From: Jiulongibacter sp024742395
Lineage (GTDB): Bacteria; Bacteroidota; Bacteroidia; Cytophagales; Spirosomataceae
NCBI GenBank assembly: GCA_965249455.1
Contig: OZ252236.1
Coordinates: 4,464,001-4,528,000, forward strand
Direction of reading: 5' to 3'
Length of the DNA stretch: 64,000 bases
Shown piece by piece: positions 17,500 to 26,859 of this stretch. The first letter of the stretch is position 1. Each line of letters starts with the position of its first letter. The translations under genes were made by a program, and so were the position numbers. Under the pieces are notes generated by a model, which saw nothing but the letters and a program-made list of their open reading frames with translations, did not search any database and was not told the origin of the DNA.

Positions 17500-17943
17500 T
17501 TAAGGTGAGGGGGGCAAAATCTGTTTTTGTGTAGAGCTATTCTTCTCAAAATCTATCTCAAAACAGAAAGTTTTCAGGCCATTACTAATGGCCAAATGGG
17601 GAGCCTTGATCGTTTTATTATAAATGGCCGCTTGAGAAATGGTCTTCTTTGACAGATTCACCTCAGGAGCTTTGCACTCAATCAGTAAATAGGGCTTGGC
17701 TTCTTTATCAAAAACCACAATGTCTGTACGCTTTGCTAATTTCTCGTACTTTAAACCGCCTTCTATTTTTATAAGACTTTTGGAATATGAAAAGTGCTCT
17801 ACCAGCAAATTAACTACATGCTGACGAACCCATTCTTCTGGTGTTAAGACAATATATTTTTTTCTTATTGGGTCAAAAATCCACGTCTTGCCATCACTTT
17901 CCTTAATTTTGCAATCAAATGACGGTAGGTTTAATTCCTGCAT
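17500..17943 (-). CDS. HsdR N-terminal-like (PD-(D/E)XK fold) orphan protein
   Basis: A 147-aa protein matching the type I restriction HsdR N-terminal domain (HSDR_N_2). The nuclease core is visible: an acidic Asp in KRTDIVVFDKEAKPYL followed by LLIECKAP, the D-x(n)-E-x-K triad. No helicase or specificity subunit lies nearby, so this is not a restriction system; single-domain copies like this are widespread in Bacteroidota with unknown role. It is divergent from the AMP nucleosidase gene (42 bp apart). A TATGTTTG box sits at 17968-17975 on the - strand in the right place for its promoter. Confidence 0.85.
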   Translation of the reverse strand: MQELNLPSFDCKIKESDGKTWIFDPIRKKYIVLTPEEWVRQHVVNLLVEHFSYSKSLIKIEGGLKYEKLAKRTDIVVFDKEAKPYLLIECKAPEVNLSKKTISQAAIYNKTIKAPHLAISNGLKTFCFEIDFEKNSSTQKQILPPSP

Positions 17944-17985
17944 TTCATTTTATAGTTCATCAACATTCAAACATAAACGAAACCT

Positions 17986-18762
17986 ATGGTAAAAAAAGAA
18001 GATATCGTTAAAAACTGGCTTCCCAGATATACAGGCACTCCCCTTGAAGAGTTCAGGCCTTATATTCTGTTAACTAACTTTGGCAATTATGTAGAAATGT
18101 TTGCCGAAAAATTTGGAGTAGAAGTAAGAGGTAAAGACCGTGCCATGCAAACTGCCTCAGCCGGAGACATTACCATCATCAATTTCGGAATGGGTTCTGC
18201 CGTAGCTGCTACCGTCATGGATTTGTTGGTAGCTGTAGAAGTAAAAGCCGTTCTGTTTCTAGGTAAATGTGGTGGTCTAAAAGAAATCACGAATCTCGGC
18301 GATTTCATTTTGCCCATAGCGGCCATAAGGGGTGAAGGCACAAGTAATGACTACGCCTTACCAGAGATACCCGCTCTCCCGTCCTTCAGATTACAAAGAT
18401 CTGTCTCTGAAATGATTATCAAACATAACATGGACTATTGGACCGGTACCATATATACCACCAACAGACGTGTATGGGAACATGACGAGGATTTCAAAAA
18501 GTATCTTAGAGAAATCAGAGCTCTGGGAATTGACATGGAAACAGCCACTATTTTCATCGTAGGTTTTGTTAATAGTATTCCTCACGGAGCCCTCCTTTTA
18601 GTCTCTGACAATCCGATGACACCGGATGGCGTTAAAACTGAAGAAAGCGATAAGAAAGTAACCACCAACTACGTTCAGAAGCATCTTGAAATTGGTATAG
18701 ACTCATTGAATGAACTGGCTAGTTCTGGCAAATCTGTGAAACACCTCAGATTTGAGACCTGA
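17986..18762 (+). CDS. amn: AMP nucleosidase
   Basis: 258-aa member of the PNP/UDP phosphorylase fold that matches the short AMP nucleosidase of Bacteroidota: TNFGNYVEMFAEKFGVEV, INFGMGSAVAATVMDLLVAV, VLFLGKCGGLK, IDMETATIFIVGF and the active-site VSDNPMTPDG. The enzyme hydrolyses AMP to adenine and ribose 5-phosphate, in purine salvage and adenylate balance. It lacks the N-terminal regulatory domain of the E. coli enzyme, as is normal for this short type. It is a lone + strand gene between - strand neighbours and its 3' end overlaps the convergent acetyltransferase gene by 17 bp. Confidence 0.93.
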   Translation: MVKKEDIVKNWLPRYTGTPLEEFRPYILLTNFGNYVEMFAEKFGVEVRGKDRAMQTASAGDITIINFGMGSAVAATVMDLLVAVEVKAVLFLGKCGGLKEITNLGDFILPIAAIRGEGTSNDYALPEIPALPSFRLQRSVSEMIIKHNMDYWTGTIYTTNRRVWEHDEDFKKYLREIRALGIDMETATIFIVGFVNSIPHGALLLVSDNPMTPDGVKTEESDKKVTTNYVQKHLEIGIDSLNELASSGKSVKHLRFET

Positions 18763-19165
18763 TCTCCTTCTCCATAATTACATAATCAAGTCCGCCTTTA
18801 GAAAACCGCTTGTCGGTTTTCTGGAGACCGAGACGTTCATAAAATGCCGTTTTGTTCGCCCTGGCATTGCACCACAGCTTCTGACCATTTTGTTCTTTTG
18901 CATAGTCAAACACGTGATTGATTAATCTGGAGGCAAATCCCTTTCCCTGAACATTAACCTCTGTGGCTAGTTTTCTAAATTGAAAGACCCTCTCTTTTTT
19001 AAAAAGAGAAACTATACTAACTATTTTGTCCTGATAAAAAAGGCCAAAATGCACACCTTCCTCATCTTCAGCCAGCTGTACATAAGAAAGTGGTTTAGAT
19101 GGCCACATAACTCTATGTCTTATATCCCAGGTATCAGAAGCGGCTATTTCTTTTATTACTATCAT
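18746..19165 (-). CDS. GNAT-family N-acetyltransferase
   Basis: 139 aa, the size of a single GNAT domain. Visible are the acetyl-CoA binding motif A (VNVQGKGFASRLINHV, a Q-x-x-G-x-G/A pattern) and motif B (ANKTAFYERLGLQKTDKRF), preceded by a substrate-side region starting IKEIAASDTWDIRHRVMWP. Substrate unknown. Its 3' end runs 17 bp into the amn coding sequence on the other strand. Promoter region 19166-19294 is shared, divergently, with the sugar dehydrogenase gene. Confidence 0.88.
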   Translation of the reverse strand: MIVIKEIAASDTWDIRHRVMWPSKPLSYVQLAEDEEGVHFGLFYQDKIVSIVSLFKKERVFQFRKLATEVNVQGKGFASRLINHVFDYAKEQNGQKLWCNARANKTAFYERLGLQKTDKRFSKGGLDYVIMEKEIRSQI

Positions 19166-19294
19166 GGGTTAGTATTCAAAACCAAATAGGTATGAATGGC
19201 TTTTAAATCTATCTTAAAAGGCAATTAAGCGAATAAGTTTCTTGTATCGCAATCAAATAACTAAATTCGGGTCAGTTTTAACCAAACCCCAAAG

Positions 19295-20698
19295 ATGACC
19301 AAGATATTTAGCTCAATATTTGCGATAGCCTTACTTATAGCTTGTGCAAAAAACGCTAGCGTAAAACAATCTGATGACCAATTTGCCAATGCCCGTAAAA
19401 CCTACGGTCAATATTGTGCAACATGTCACGGTGAAAAGGTAGAAGCCTTTGTTGACAGAAAATGGAAACATGGAAATGACAGAGACCTTATTATAGCCAG
19501 CATTACTAACGGATGGCTGGAAAGCGGCATGCCCGCATGGAAAGGCTCCATTGATGAAAAAGGAATTGCCGAACTGGCCGATCTGATTGTTCATAGTTTA
19601 AGTACAGTAGATCAATACGACTTTAAAGAAGAAGAAAGGCAGGAAACTTATGTCTCTGAAGGCATGACCCTTAAATTGGAGCCCGTTATCGAAGATGTAT
19701 CGAGCCCATGGGGATTAGTATCATTACAAGATGGCAGCCTTCTGATTTCTGACAGATCTGGCGATTTATGGAAAGTGGCTCCAGATAAATCAAAAACCAA
19801 AATCACTGGTGTTCCGGCTGTTTTAGCTGAAGGTCAAGGTGGTCTTTTTGACCTGAAACTGCATCCAAGTTACGCAGAGAACGGATGGATCTACATTACG
19901 TATTCAAAATTTAAAGAAGAAGGAGACAAGACTCTTGCCACAACAGCGATGATCCGTGGAAAAATTGAAGGAAATACGCTGGTGCAAAAAGAAGATCTCT
20001 TTGAGGCATTGCCTTATCAAGCCACCCGCCATCATTATGGCGGAAGAATGGCCTTTGATGATGAAGGGTTCCTGTACATTTCTGTAGGAGACAGGGGTAA
20101 TCGCGATGAAAACCCTCAAAGTCTGGAAAACGGCTGTGGTAAAATTCACAGATTGTACGATGACGGTAGAATTCCTGCTGACAATCCATTTGTGAATACA
20201 CCAAATGCCGTTAAATCGATTTGGAGTTTTGGACACAGAAACCCTCAGGGATTAATCTACAAGCCTGATACTGATGAAATATGGGAACATGAGCATGGTC
20301 CAAGAGGTGGTGACGAGGTGAACATTATCAAAAAAGGTCAGAACTACGGATGGCCGGTTATCTCTTACGGAATCAATTATGACGGCACTACCTTTACAAG
20401 TATTACCGCTAAAGAAGATATGTTACAGCCCGAACTGTATTGGATTCCTTCCATAGCACCATGTGGGATGACTTTCGTTAACTCTGATAAATACCCCGGC
20501 TGGAAAGGCGATATTCTGGCAGGATCATTACGTTTCAAATACCTGAACAGATGCCAGATTGAAAATGACAAAATTGTAGGAGAAAGTAAAGAGCTTATCA
20601 ATGTAGGTAGACTTAGAAATGTCTTTGAAGCAGCTGATGGTTATATCTATGTGGGTGTAGAAAACCCTGGCATGGTATTCAGATTAATTCCACAATAA
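19295..20698 (+). CDS. Cytochrome c / PQQ-dependent aldose dehydrogenase fusion lipoprotein
   Basis: Lipoprotein signal with lipobox LIAC. Residues about 35-115 form a cytochrome c domain with the haem motif CATCH and a distal Met in ESGMPAW. From about residue 125 a six-bladed sugar-dehydrogenase propeller follows (soluble glucose/aldose dehydrogenase type): SPWGLVSLQDGSLLISDR, GGLFDLKLHPSYAENGWIY, HHYGGRMAFDDEGFLYISVG, WSFGHRNPQGLIY, HEHGPRGGDEVN, YGWPVISYGINYDGT. It would oxidise aldoses with PQQ and pass electrons to the attached haem. The fusion avoids a separate redox partner. A kelch protein and a SnoaL-like protein follow at 28 and 2 bp, suggesting one operon. Confidence 0.92.
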   Translation: MTKIFSSIFAIALLIACAKNASVKQSDDQFANARKTYGQYCATCHGEKVEAFVDRKWKHGNDRDLIIASITNGWLESGMPAWKGSIDEKGIAELADLIVHSLSTVDQYDFKEEERQETYVSEGMTLKLEPVIEDVSSPWGLVSLQDGSLLISDRSGDLWKVAPDKSKTKITGVPAVLAEGQGGLFDLKLHPSYAENGWIYITYSKFKEEGDKTLATTAMIRGKIEGNTLVQKEDLFEALPYQATRHHYGGRMAFDDEGFLYISVGDRGNRDENPQSLENGCGKIHRLYDDGRIPADNPFVNTPNAVKSIWSFGHRNPQGLIYKPDTDEIWEHEHGPRGGDEVNIIKKGQNYGWPVISYGINYDGTTFTSITAKEDMLQPELYWIPSIAPCGMTFVNSDKYPGWKGDILAGSLRFKYLNRCQIENDKIVGESKELINVGRLRNVFEAADGYIYVGVENPGMVFRLIPQ

Positions 20699-20726
20699 TA
20701 TTCAAGAAACATTCAACCCTATTGAA

Positions 20727-21686
20727 ATGAAAAAAATACTCTTAATAAGCTTCCTTTTGGCAAGCTTAAACGGCTTTTCTCAAAGCTGGTCAATGGTAGA
20801 AACCAAAAACGAAAGCACGCACAGAAGTGAAAATTCCATGGTGGCCATTGGCGATAAGATTTATCTGCTAGGCGGTAGAGGAATGAAACCTCTGGAAGTT
20901 TATGACACCCAATCAAAAACCTGGGAGAAAAGAGGACAACTACCATTAGAAATACATCATTTTCAGGCGGTCAATTACAAAGATGAGATTTATATACTGG
21001 GAGCTTTAAGTGGCCCATTTCCGCATGAAACGCCCATCCCCAATATTTATATCTATAACCCTGAAAAAGATGAGTGGAGAGTTGGTGACGAAATTCCTCG
21101 TAAACGAGGAGCCGCTGGTTGTTTTGTGTACAAAGGCAAAATTTACCTGGTAAACGGAATTCAGGATGGACATTACGATGGCCATGTAACCTGGTTTGAC
21201 GAATATGACCCAAAAACAGGCAAATGGACAGTTTTACCAGATTCTCCAAATGCCCGGGACCATATTAATGTTGCGGTAGCTAACGATAAGCTGGTGGTTG
21301 CAGCTGGCAGAAGATCAAGCCATAAAACCAATGAAGTTTTTACCTTAACTGTCCCTTATACAGATGTGTATGATTTCAAATCAAACACATGGACGACCGT
21401 TAAAGGACAAAATATACCTACTATGAGAGCAGGAATTGGCTCAGAAGTTTTAGGGAGCAAAGTACTTTTTATTGGCGGTGAAGCTGGCGACCAAGAAGCC
21501 GCTCATGATGAAGTAGAAGCCTTTAATGTTCAAACCATGCAATGGGAAGTACTTCCTTCTCTAAACCAAGGCAGACATGGGATGAGTGCCGTAAAAATTG
21601 GAAAAAACATTTATGTATCCTCAGGTGTAGCCAAGCGGGGTGGACAGCCTGAGCAAAACAGTATGGAGTGTTTTGGCTGTAAATAA
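20727..21686 (+). CDS. Secreted kelch-repeat propeller protein
   Basis: Signal peptide MKKILLISFLLASLNGFSQS followed by about six kelch motifs, each with a hydrophobic strand, a Gly pair and a downstream Tyr/Trp: IGDKIYLLGGRG, KDEIYILGALS, KGKIYLVNGIQ, NDKLVVAAGRR, GSKVLFIGGEA, GKNIYVSSGVA. This gives one six-bladed beta-propeller filling the protein. Likely periplasmic, function unknown; some bacterial kelch proteins are mutarotases or sialic-acid epimerases (NanM), and the neighbouring sugar dehydrogenase makes a role in sugar handling plausible, but this is inference. Confidence 0.9.
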   Translation: MKKILLISFLLASLNGFSQSWSMVETKNESTHRSENSMVAIGDKIYLLGGRGMKPLEVYDTQSKTWEKRGQLPLEIHHFQAVNYKDEIYILGALSGPFPHETPIPNIYIYNPEKDEWRVGDEIPRKRGAAGCFVYKGKIYLVNGIQDGHYDGHVTWFDEYDPKTGKWTVLPDSPNARDHINVAVANDKLVVAAGRRSSHKTNEVFTLTVPYTDVYDFKSNTWTTVKGQNIPTMRAGIGSEVLGSKVLFIGGEAGDQEAAHDEVEAFNVQTMQWEVLPSLNQGRHGMSAVKIGKNIYVSSGVAKRGGQPEQNSMECFGCK

Positions 21687-21688
21687 AT

Positions 21689-22138
21689 ATGAAGAAGTTT
21701 CTCTCTTTATTTATCTTATTGCTTTCACCTTTATGGGTAGCCTACGGCCAAAATGCAGATGAAACGGAATTAAAAGATCTCATTCAAAACTCGTTTGATG
21801 AAATTTTTAGCAATCATGACAAGTCATCAGTGAAAAAGTATTTTACCGATGACTTTCTTCTTCTGGAGAATGGAGAAATCTGGAACCTCGACTCCATCTA
21901 TAATTACATAGAGAAATCAAGGCTCCGGAAACCTGCCATTCAAAGAATGAACGCTTTTGAGTTTAATGAGATAAGAATTTCCAAAAAAAGAGCTTGGATA
22001 GCCTATAATAATTACGCGGTATTGAGAATAGATGGCAAAATTATCAATGAATTACACTGGCTTGAAAGTGCTTTGGCAGTAAAAAGAAAAAATAAGTGGA
22101 TGATAGAAATGCTTCATAGCACGTACATCAATGACTAA
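21689..22138 (+). CDS. Secreted SnoaL/NTF2-like (DUF4440-type) protein
   Basis: Signal peptide MKKFLSLFILLLSPLWVAYG, then a single NTF2-like domain: TELKDLIQNSFDEIFSNHDKSSVKKYFTDDFLLLENGEIW and the later LHWLESALAVKRKNKWMIEMLHST, the DUF4440/SnoaL_3 layout. Members of the fold include isomerases, hydrolases and simple ligand-binding proteins; the catalytic state cannot be judged here. Its ATG lies 2 bp after the kelch gene stop, so it is cotranscribed with it. The 162 bp after it separate it from the SNF2 gene. Confidence 0.8.
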   Translation: MKKFLSLFILLLSPLWVAYGQNADETELKDLIQNSFDEIFSNHDKSSVKKYFTDDFLLLENGEIWNLDSIYNYIEKSRLRKPAIQRMNAFEFNEIRISKKRAWIAYNNYAVLRIDGKIINELHWLESALAVKRKNKWMIEMLHSTYIND

Positions 22139-22300
22139 TTAAACAGACATAATTCAATAAGTCTTTACAGAGGTATATATTAAATACATCTGTTGATAAA
22201 TTTATTTGCCAAGATGGCTCTCTATACCTAATTTCGGGGTTTATGTATCTTAATTGGAGACGAATTTTATGAATTCTACTCCTTTTCCTAACCACAAGAA

Positions 22301-25240
22301 ATGAAGGTATCGACCGCTGAACCCTTTCAGATTATCTATTCTCTTTTTGAGCATCAATACCTCGGATTGTTGTTTGAATCTTTTGTGGTACAGCTTAATG
22401 CTCGTGGGGAGCTTACTTACGCCAATCAAAACGTTTCAGCCAAGAACATTAAAGAGTTTAGCTCTGGTATAGACAAGACTGATATTGAGCTTGTTAAGCT
22501 AATGGATGCTATTCAGCAAGACACCATTCTCAGGAAATTTAATCCAAGAAAACTAAAACCATTCGATTATTTCTCAAAAGTATTCTCGAGAGAAAAACCT
22601 GATTTGGCCTTGCAGGCAGCCATTGAAGAATACCTTAATAAATACCGAGCAGAAGTACTCCCTAAACTCATAGGGAAACGATTCTTTATAATGGGAAACG
22701 ATGGCGACCCAACCTGGCAAGAAGTAAAAGTTATGGATGAGCCAGCCAAGGTTTATCTGAATTTTGATCGGAAAGAAGACCACACCATTTATTTTCCGGT
22801 AATCAAATGCATGGGAGAAAAAGTAAGACTTCAGCATGTAGGAGCCCAAATAATCAGTGAGAATCCAGCCTTTATACTTAGCGAGAACTGTTTATATCAT
22901 TTTGAAAAACATGTTGATGGTAAAAAGCTTAAGCCCTTTTTAGACAAGAACAACATTCGAATTGATCGGAAAATAGAGAAGACCTATTTCAGAAAATTTG
23001 TAGGGCCACTCATAGCTCAGTTTAATGTCTTTGGCCATGGCCATGGGTTTGACATTGTGAAAGAGACTGCAACAGTAAAACCCTGTCTGACTTTGTCTGA
23101 AATAGGCGTAAAAGATCAAAAGTTAGATCTCTTCAGCTCAGCTAATGGTGGCGAAGAAGAGGATAACAAGATCGTTTTTGATCTTAATTTTATTTATGGC
23201 GAAACCAGCTTCAGATTTGATAGCCTTGCGGCTCAGGCCTATGTTAAAGTAGAGGAAAAAGTAGAAGAAGACGCCTGGGTATTTCATAAGATTATGCGGG
23301 ATCTGCCTTATGAAAAGAGTATTTTAAACAAACTCAATGAACATGGTCAGAACCTGGTGCATGGCAGAAAATCTATTCCAAAAGGGCAGGCTTTCAGCTG
23401 GCTTCAAGAAAATGCAAAAATGCTTGAAGAGGCCGGAATTGAAGTAAGGCAATCAAAAGAATCTAAGAAACAGTATTTTCTGGGTGTCTCTTCCATAGAA
23501 GTGAATATAGTAGAGAATAATGACTGGTTTGATATCAAAACCAAGGTACGTTTTGGTGATTTTGAAATCCCCATGCTAAAATTGCGTGAATTGGTTTTAG
23601 CCAAAATCAGAGAGTTCAGACTTCCGAATGGTCAAATTGCCGTCATTCCAGAGGAATGGTTTATCAGATATCATGAACTGTTCTCACTATCAGATATTGG
23701 GGAAGATGAAGAACTCATTCTGAAGAAACACCATGTAGCCATGGTACAAAATCTGGATGAAGATGGCCTTGCCAATACAGTCATTGGCCGCAAATTAGAA
23801 AACCTTCAAAACTTTGAAGAAATAAAGCCCTATGATATCCCTAAGGAATTTAAAGGTAAACTCAGGCCCTATCAAAAAGCTGGCTATGATTGGCTGAAAT
23901 TTTTGAGAGATTTTAATTTGGGAGGCTGTTTGGCAGATGACATGGGTCTGGGTAAAACAGTGATGACCCTGGCCTTTTTACAATCATTAAAAGCTGACGG
24001 CGTACAACATCCTTCACTGCTCGTCATGCCTACTTCGCTTATTTACAACTGGCAGAAAGAAGCTGAAAAGTTTACGCCTAAGCTGAAAGTTCTAATACAT
24101 ACAGGAAGCGACAGACCCAAAACTACCGAACACTTTTCTGATTACAATCTTATACTGACTTCTTACGGCGTTTTACGTTTAGACATACAGTTCATTGAGA
24201 AATTCAGGTTTGAATATATTATTCTTGATGAATCACAAGCCATTAAAAACCCTGCAGCTAATATTACCCGTGCCGTTAGGGTATTGAACTCAAAAAACAG
24301 ACTGATACTAACCGGAACGCCTTTAGAGAATAACACCTTAGATCTTTGGAGTCAAATGACTTTCGTAAATCCTGGTCTTCTGGGTTCGCAAAGCTTTTTT
24401 AAAGACAAATATCAACTGCCTATAGAAAAGAAAAATGACGAACATGCCACCAGAAAACTGTATTCCAAAATAAAGCCCTTTATGCTAAGGAGGCATAAAT
24501 CACAGGTGGCCACAGAATTGCCTAAGAAAATAGAGAGTGTGCAGTACTGTGATATGGACGAGCAACAGGAAAAGCTCTATGAAGAAACGAAGGCCTATTA
24601 CAGAAATTTGATTATCGATCAGATTGAACAAAACGGGGTAAATAAATCGCAGTTGGTTGTTTTACAAGGCTTAACTAAGCTTAGACAAATAGCCAATAAC
24701 CCCTACATGGTAGATGAAGAGTATAATGGCGAATCAGGTAAAGACTCTGACGTTATTCATAAGCTTACAGAGGTAATAGACGGAGGCAGCAAGGTTCTTA
24801 TATTTAGTCAATTTGTTAAACACCTATCAATAATTAAGAGACATCTGGATGACAATAATATTCCTTATTCCTATCTGGATGGTGCCACAAAAAAGAGACA
24901 GGAAGAAGTGAATAAGTTTCAGGAAGACCCGAACATAAAAGTCTTTTTAATTTCACTTAAAGCCGGTGGAGTAGGTCTTAATTTAACTGCAGCAGAGTAT
25001 GTATTTCTTTTAGACCCATGGTGGAATCCGGCCATTGAAGCTCAGGCGGTAGACCGTGCCCACAGAATAGGCCAAAAGAACACCGTATTCACTTACAAAT
25101 TTATCAGTAGAAACACGGTGGAAGAGAAAATTTTAACGCTTCAAAGAGCCAAAAAGAAGCTTTTCAATGAGCTGATTACCACAGAAGAAACTTTCACCAA
25201 GTCGCTGAGTCAAAACGATATTATGAGTCTTTTAGATTAA
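22301..25240 (+). CDS. SNF2-family DEAD/DEAH-box helicase
   Basis: 979 aa. The C-terminal half is a complete SNF2/Rad54-type ATPase: RPYQKAGYDWLKFLRDF, Walker A GCLADDMGLGKTVMTLAF, Walker B LDESQAIKN, TGTPLENNTLDLWSQM, KVLIFSQFVKHL, and motifs V/VI in SLKAGGVGLNLTAAEY and DRAHRIGQ. The N-terminal ~510 residues carry the poorly characterised region typical of bacterial SNF2 proteins, including a large beta-rich domain; no zinc-binding SWIM motif is seen. The protein would translocate on double-stranded DNA and remodel protein-DNA complexes, or displace RNA polymerase as RapA does. A SET-domain gene follows at 120 bp. Confidence 0.95.
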   Translation: MKVSTAEPFQIIYSLFEHQYLGLLFESFVVQLNARGELTYANQNVSAKNIKEFSSGIDKTDIELVKLMDAIQQDTILRKFNPRKLKPFDYFSKVFSREKPDLALQAAIEEYLNKYRAEVLPKLIGKRFFIMGNDGDPTWQEVKVMDEPAKVYLNFDRKEDHTIYFPVIKCMGEKVRLQHVGAQIISENPAFILSENCLYHFEKHVDGKKLKPFLDKNNIRIDRKIEKTYFRKFVGPLIAQFNVFGHGHGFDIVKETATVKPCLTLSEIGVKDQKLDLFSSANGGEEEDNKIVFDLNFIYGETSFRFDSLAAQAYVKVEEKVEEDAWVFHKIMRDLPYEKSILNKLNEHGQNLVHGRKSIPKGQAFSWLQENAKMLEEAGIEVRQSKESKKQYFLGVSSIEVNIVENNDWFDIKTKVRFGDFEIPMLKLRELVLAKIREFRLPNGQIAVIPEEWFIRYHELFSLSDIGEDEELILKKHHVAMVQNLDEDGLANTVIGRKLENLQNFEEIKPYDIPKEFKGKLRPYQKAGYDWLKFLRDFNLGGCLADDMGLGKTVMTLAFLQSLKADGVQHPSLLVMPTSLIYNWQKEAEKFTPKLKVLIHTGSDRPKTTEHFSDYNLILTSYGVLRLDIQFIEKFRFEYIILDESQAIKNPAANITRAVRVLNSKNRLILTGTPLENNTLDLWSQMTFVNPGLLGSQSFFKDKYQLPIEKKNDEHATRKLYSKIKPFMLRRHKSQVATELPKKIESVQYCDMDEQQEKLYEETKAYYRNLIIDQIEQNGVNKSQLVVLQGLTKLRQIANNPYMVDEEYNGESGKDSDVIHKLTEVIDGGSKVLIFSQFVKHLSIIKRHLDDNNIPYSYLDGATKKRQEEVNKFQEDPNIKVFLISLKAGGVGLNLTAAEYVFLLDPWWNPAIEAQAVDRAHRIGQKNTVFTYKFISRNTVEEKILTLQRAKKKLFNELITTEETFTKSLSQNDIMSLLD

Positions 25241-25360
25241 GCGAAAACCTCTTTTGTACTTACTGATACCTAGCGATTTAGGGCTTGAAAATTTTCATGT
25301 TCCATTTTGATTTTTGAATCAAACTAATGCGTACACTTGTGCAAAAAATCAAGGTTAAAA

Positions 25361-25960
25361 ATGATACATCCTCATACGCAATTAGTTTACATAAACGATG
25401 AGATAGGTTATGGTGTTTTTGCCACGCAGTTTATTCCGGCAGGCACTATTACCTATGTAAAAGATTCTTTAGAAATCTGCATTAGCCCAGACCAATACGA
25501 TGCCTATGACAGACCGCTGCAGGAGGTAATAGAAAAGTATTCATATATAGATCAGGAGGGTATCAGGGTAGTAAGCTGGGACTTTGCAAAATATATAAAC
25601 CATTGCTGTCACAGTAATTCAATGAGTACTGGTTACGGTTTTGAAATAGCAATCAGAGACATTCAGGCAGGCGAACAAATAACCGACGAATACGGCATTT
25701 TTAATTTGACAGAGCCTATGAATGTTGCTTGCGGAAAAGAAGGCTGCAGAATGCAGATTTCGAGTAATGATTTTGATTTGTATTACGAAGAATGGGATCG
25801 CAAAATTTCTAATAGCATTCACAAATTGTTCGAAGTGGATCAACCCCTTTTCCCTCTTATAGATAGTGATACACTGGCAGATCTTGATTTGCTGAAAGCT
25901 GACCCTAATTCATACAAATCTGTTTATGCTTTAAAATTAAAACAACCTGTTGTTGCATAA
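25361..25960 (+). CDS. SET-domain protein (putative lysine methyltransferase)
   Basis: ATG 25361 gives 199 aa; an in-frame TTG at 25337 is less likely. SET motifs in order: IGYGVFATQFIPAGTITYVKD (N-terminal GxG-F strand), INHCCHSNS (the NH-x-x-x-x-N pseudoknot motif that binds S-adenosylmethionine) and IQAGEQITDEYG with the catalytic-site Tyr. A short post-SET-like Cys pair follows (ACGKEGC). So it should be able to bind SAM and methylate a protein lysine. Bacterial SET proteins can act on DNA-associated proteins or ribosomal proteins; the substrate is unknown. It lies just downstream of the SNF2 helicase and is followed by a perfect 10-bp terminator stem. Confidence 0.88.
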   Translation: MIHPHTQLVYINDEIGYGVFATQFIPAGTITYVKDSLEICISPDQYDAYDRPLQEVIEKYSYIDQEGIRVVSWDFAKYINHCCHSNSMSTGYGFEIAIRDIQAGEQITDEYGIFNLTEPMNVACGKEGCRMQISSNDFDLYYEEWDRKISNSIHKLFEVDQPLFPLIDSDTLADLDLLKADPNSYKSVYALKLKQPVVA

Positions 25961-25962
25961 AA

Positions 25963-25987
25963 AAGGCTGAACAATGAGTTCAGCCTT
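25963..25987. terminator. Bidirectional hairpin terminator between SET and isomerase genes
   Basis: A perfect 10-bp stem (aaggctgaac / gttcagcctt) with a 5-nt loop lies three bases after the SET stop. On the - strand it is followed by TTTT, so it fits best as the end of the isomerase transcript from 26859; on the + strand the T run is short (TT at the stem end). Confidence 0.75.
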
Positions 25988-26010
25988 AATACAAAACCTT
26001 CCTGATAAAT

Positions 26011-26859
26011 TTAGAAAACTAATTTTCTCATATACTCAGCATCACTTTTCATACTGGTCATGCTATCTATAGGGTATTGCTCCTGCTCTACCAGGTAATA
26101 CTTCATGCCATTATCCATCGCTGTTCTTAACAATTTCGTGTAATCTATCACTCCATCTGCCAAATCAGTTTGCTGTGGGCGGCTGCCATCCTCTTTTATT
26201 TCTACCAGCTGTTTTACATGACAAAGCTCGTATCTATTGCCATACTCTTTTAAATGTGCAATGGTATTCTCACCGGCGGCTTCAGACCAGCACATATCCA
26301 GTTCAAAACAAACCAAATTAGGGTCTGTATTTTCCAGTAAAACCATCTGCCCTTTCATTCCGCTTACAAAGGCAAAAGAATATGAGTGATTATGGTATCC
26401 AAATTTAATTCCGTATCTATCACACAATTCACCAGCTTTGTTAAAGTCATCTGCTCTTTGTTTCCAGGCATCTACACTTGGCTGCATACCAATAAACGGG
26501 CACATAATATACTCCAAGCCCACTTCTTTCGCATTAGCTGCCAACTCTTCAGTGACGCCATTCATGGCCATGTGCGTACTCACCATTTTTACGCCTATTT
26601 CCTTAAGAAATGCTTTGCACTCCTTAGGGCTCATTCCCCAGAAAGGGTCTGCTGAGTAACTTTCAAATAACTTATAGCCCATTTTAGCCAATTGCTGCAT
26701 GGTACCTTTGGGGTCTTTAGGCATCAGATCTCTGACGCTGTACAGCTGGCACCCAAAATTCTTGACGGTACCTGCAGAGTAATTACCAAATGCTCTTCCT
26801 GACAATAAAGCTAAACTCAGAGCTGAACCACCCTGTATAATAAAATCTCTTCTGTTCAT
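26011..26859 (-). CDS. Tat-exported sugar phosphate isomerase/epimerase-like TIM-barrel protein
   Basis: N-terminus MNRRDFIIQGGSALSLALLSG is a twin-arginine signal of the RRDF type. The mature protein matches the xylose-isomerase-like TIM barrel (AP_endonuc_2): FGCQLYSVRDLMPKDPKGTMQQ, then KMGYKLFESYSA, KFGYHNHSYSF, CFELDMCWSEAAGEN with a metal-binding Glu/Asp, RYELCHVKQL and VEQEQYP near the end. Such enzymes bind a divalent metal and isomerise or epimerise sugars or keto-acids; secreted Tat versions are frequent near glycan-degradation genes. The substrate is unknown. The gene is monocistronic: terminator at 25963, AraC gene upstream on the same strand with 111 bp between. Confidence 0.9.
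   Translation of the reverse strand: MNRRDFIIQGGSALSLALLSGRAFGNYSAGTVKNFGCQLYSVRDLMPKDPKGTMQQLAKMGYKLFESYSADPFWGMSPKECKAFLKEIGVKMVSTHMAMNGVTEELAANAKEVGLEYIMCPFIGMQPSVDAWKQRADDFNKAGELCDRYGIKFGYHNHSYSFAFVSGMKGQMVLLENTDPNLVCFELDMCWSEAAGENTIAHLKEYGNRYELCHVKQLVEIKEDGSRPQQTDLADGVIDYTKLLRTAMDNGMKYYLVEQEQYPIDSMTSMKSDAEYMRKLVF

Noticed and set aside
17500..17943. A type I restriction system
   Set aside because: Only the HsdR N-terminal domain is present; no helicase, HsdM or HsdS gene is nearby.
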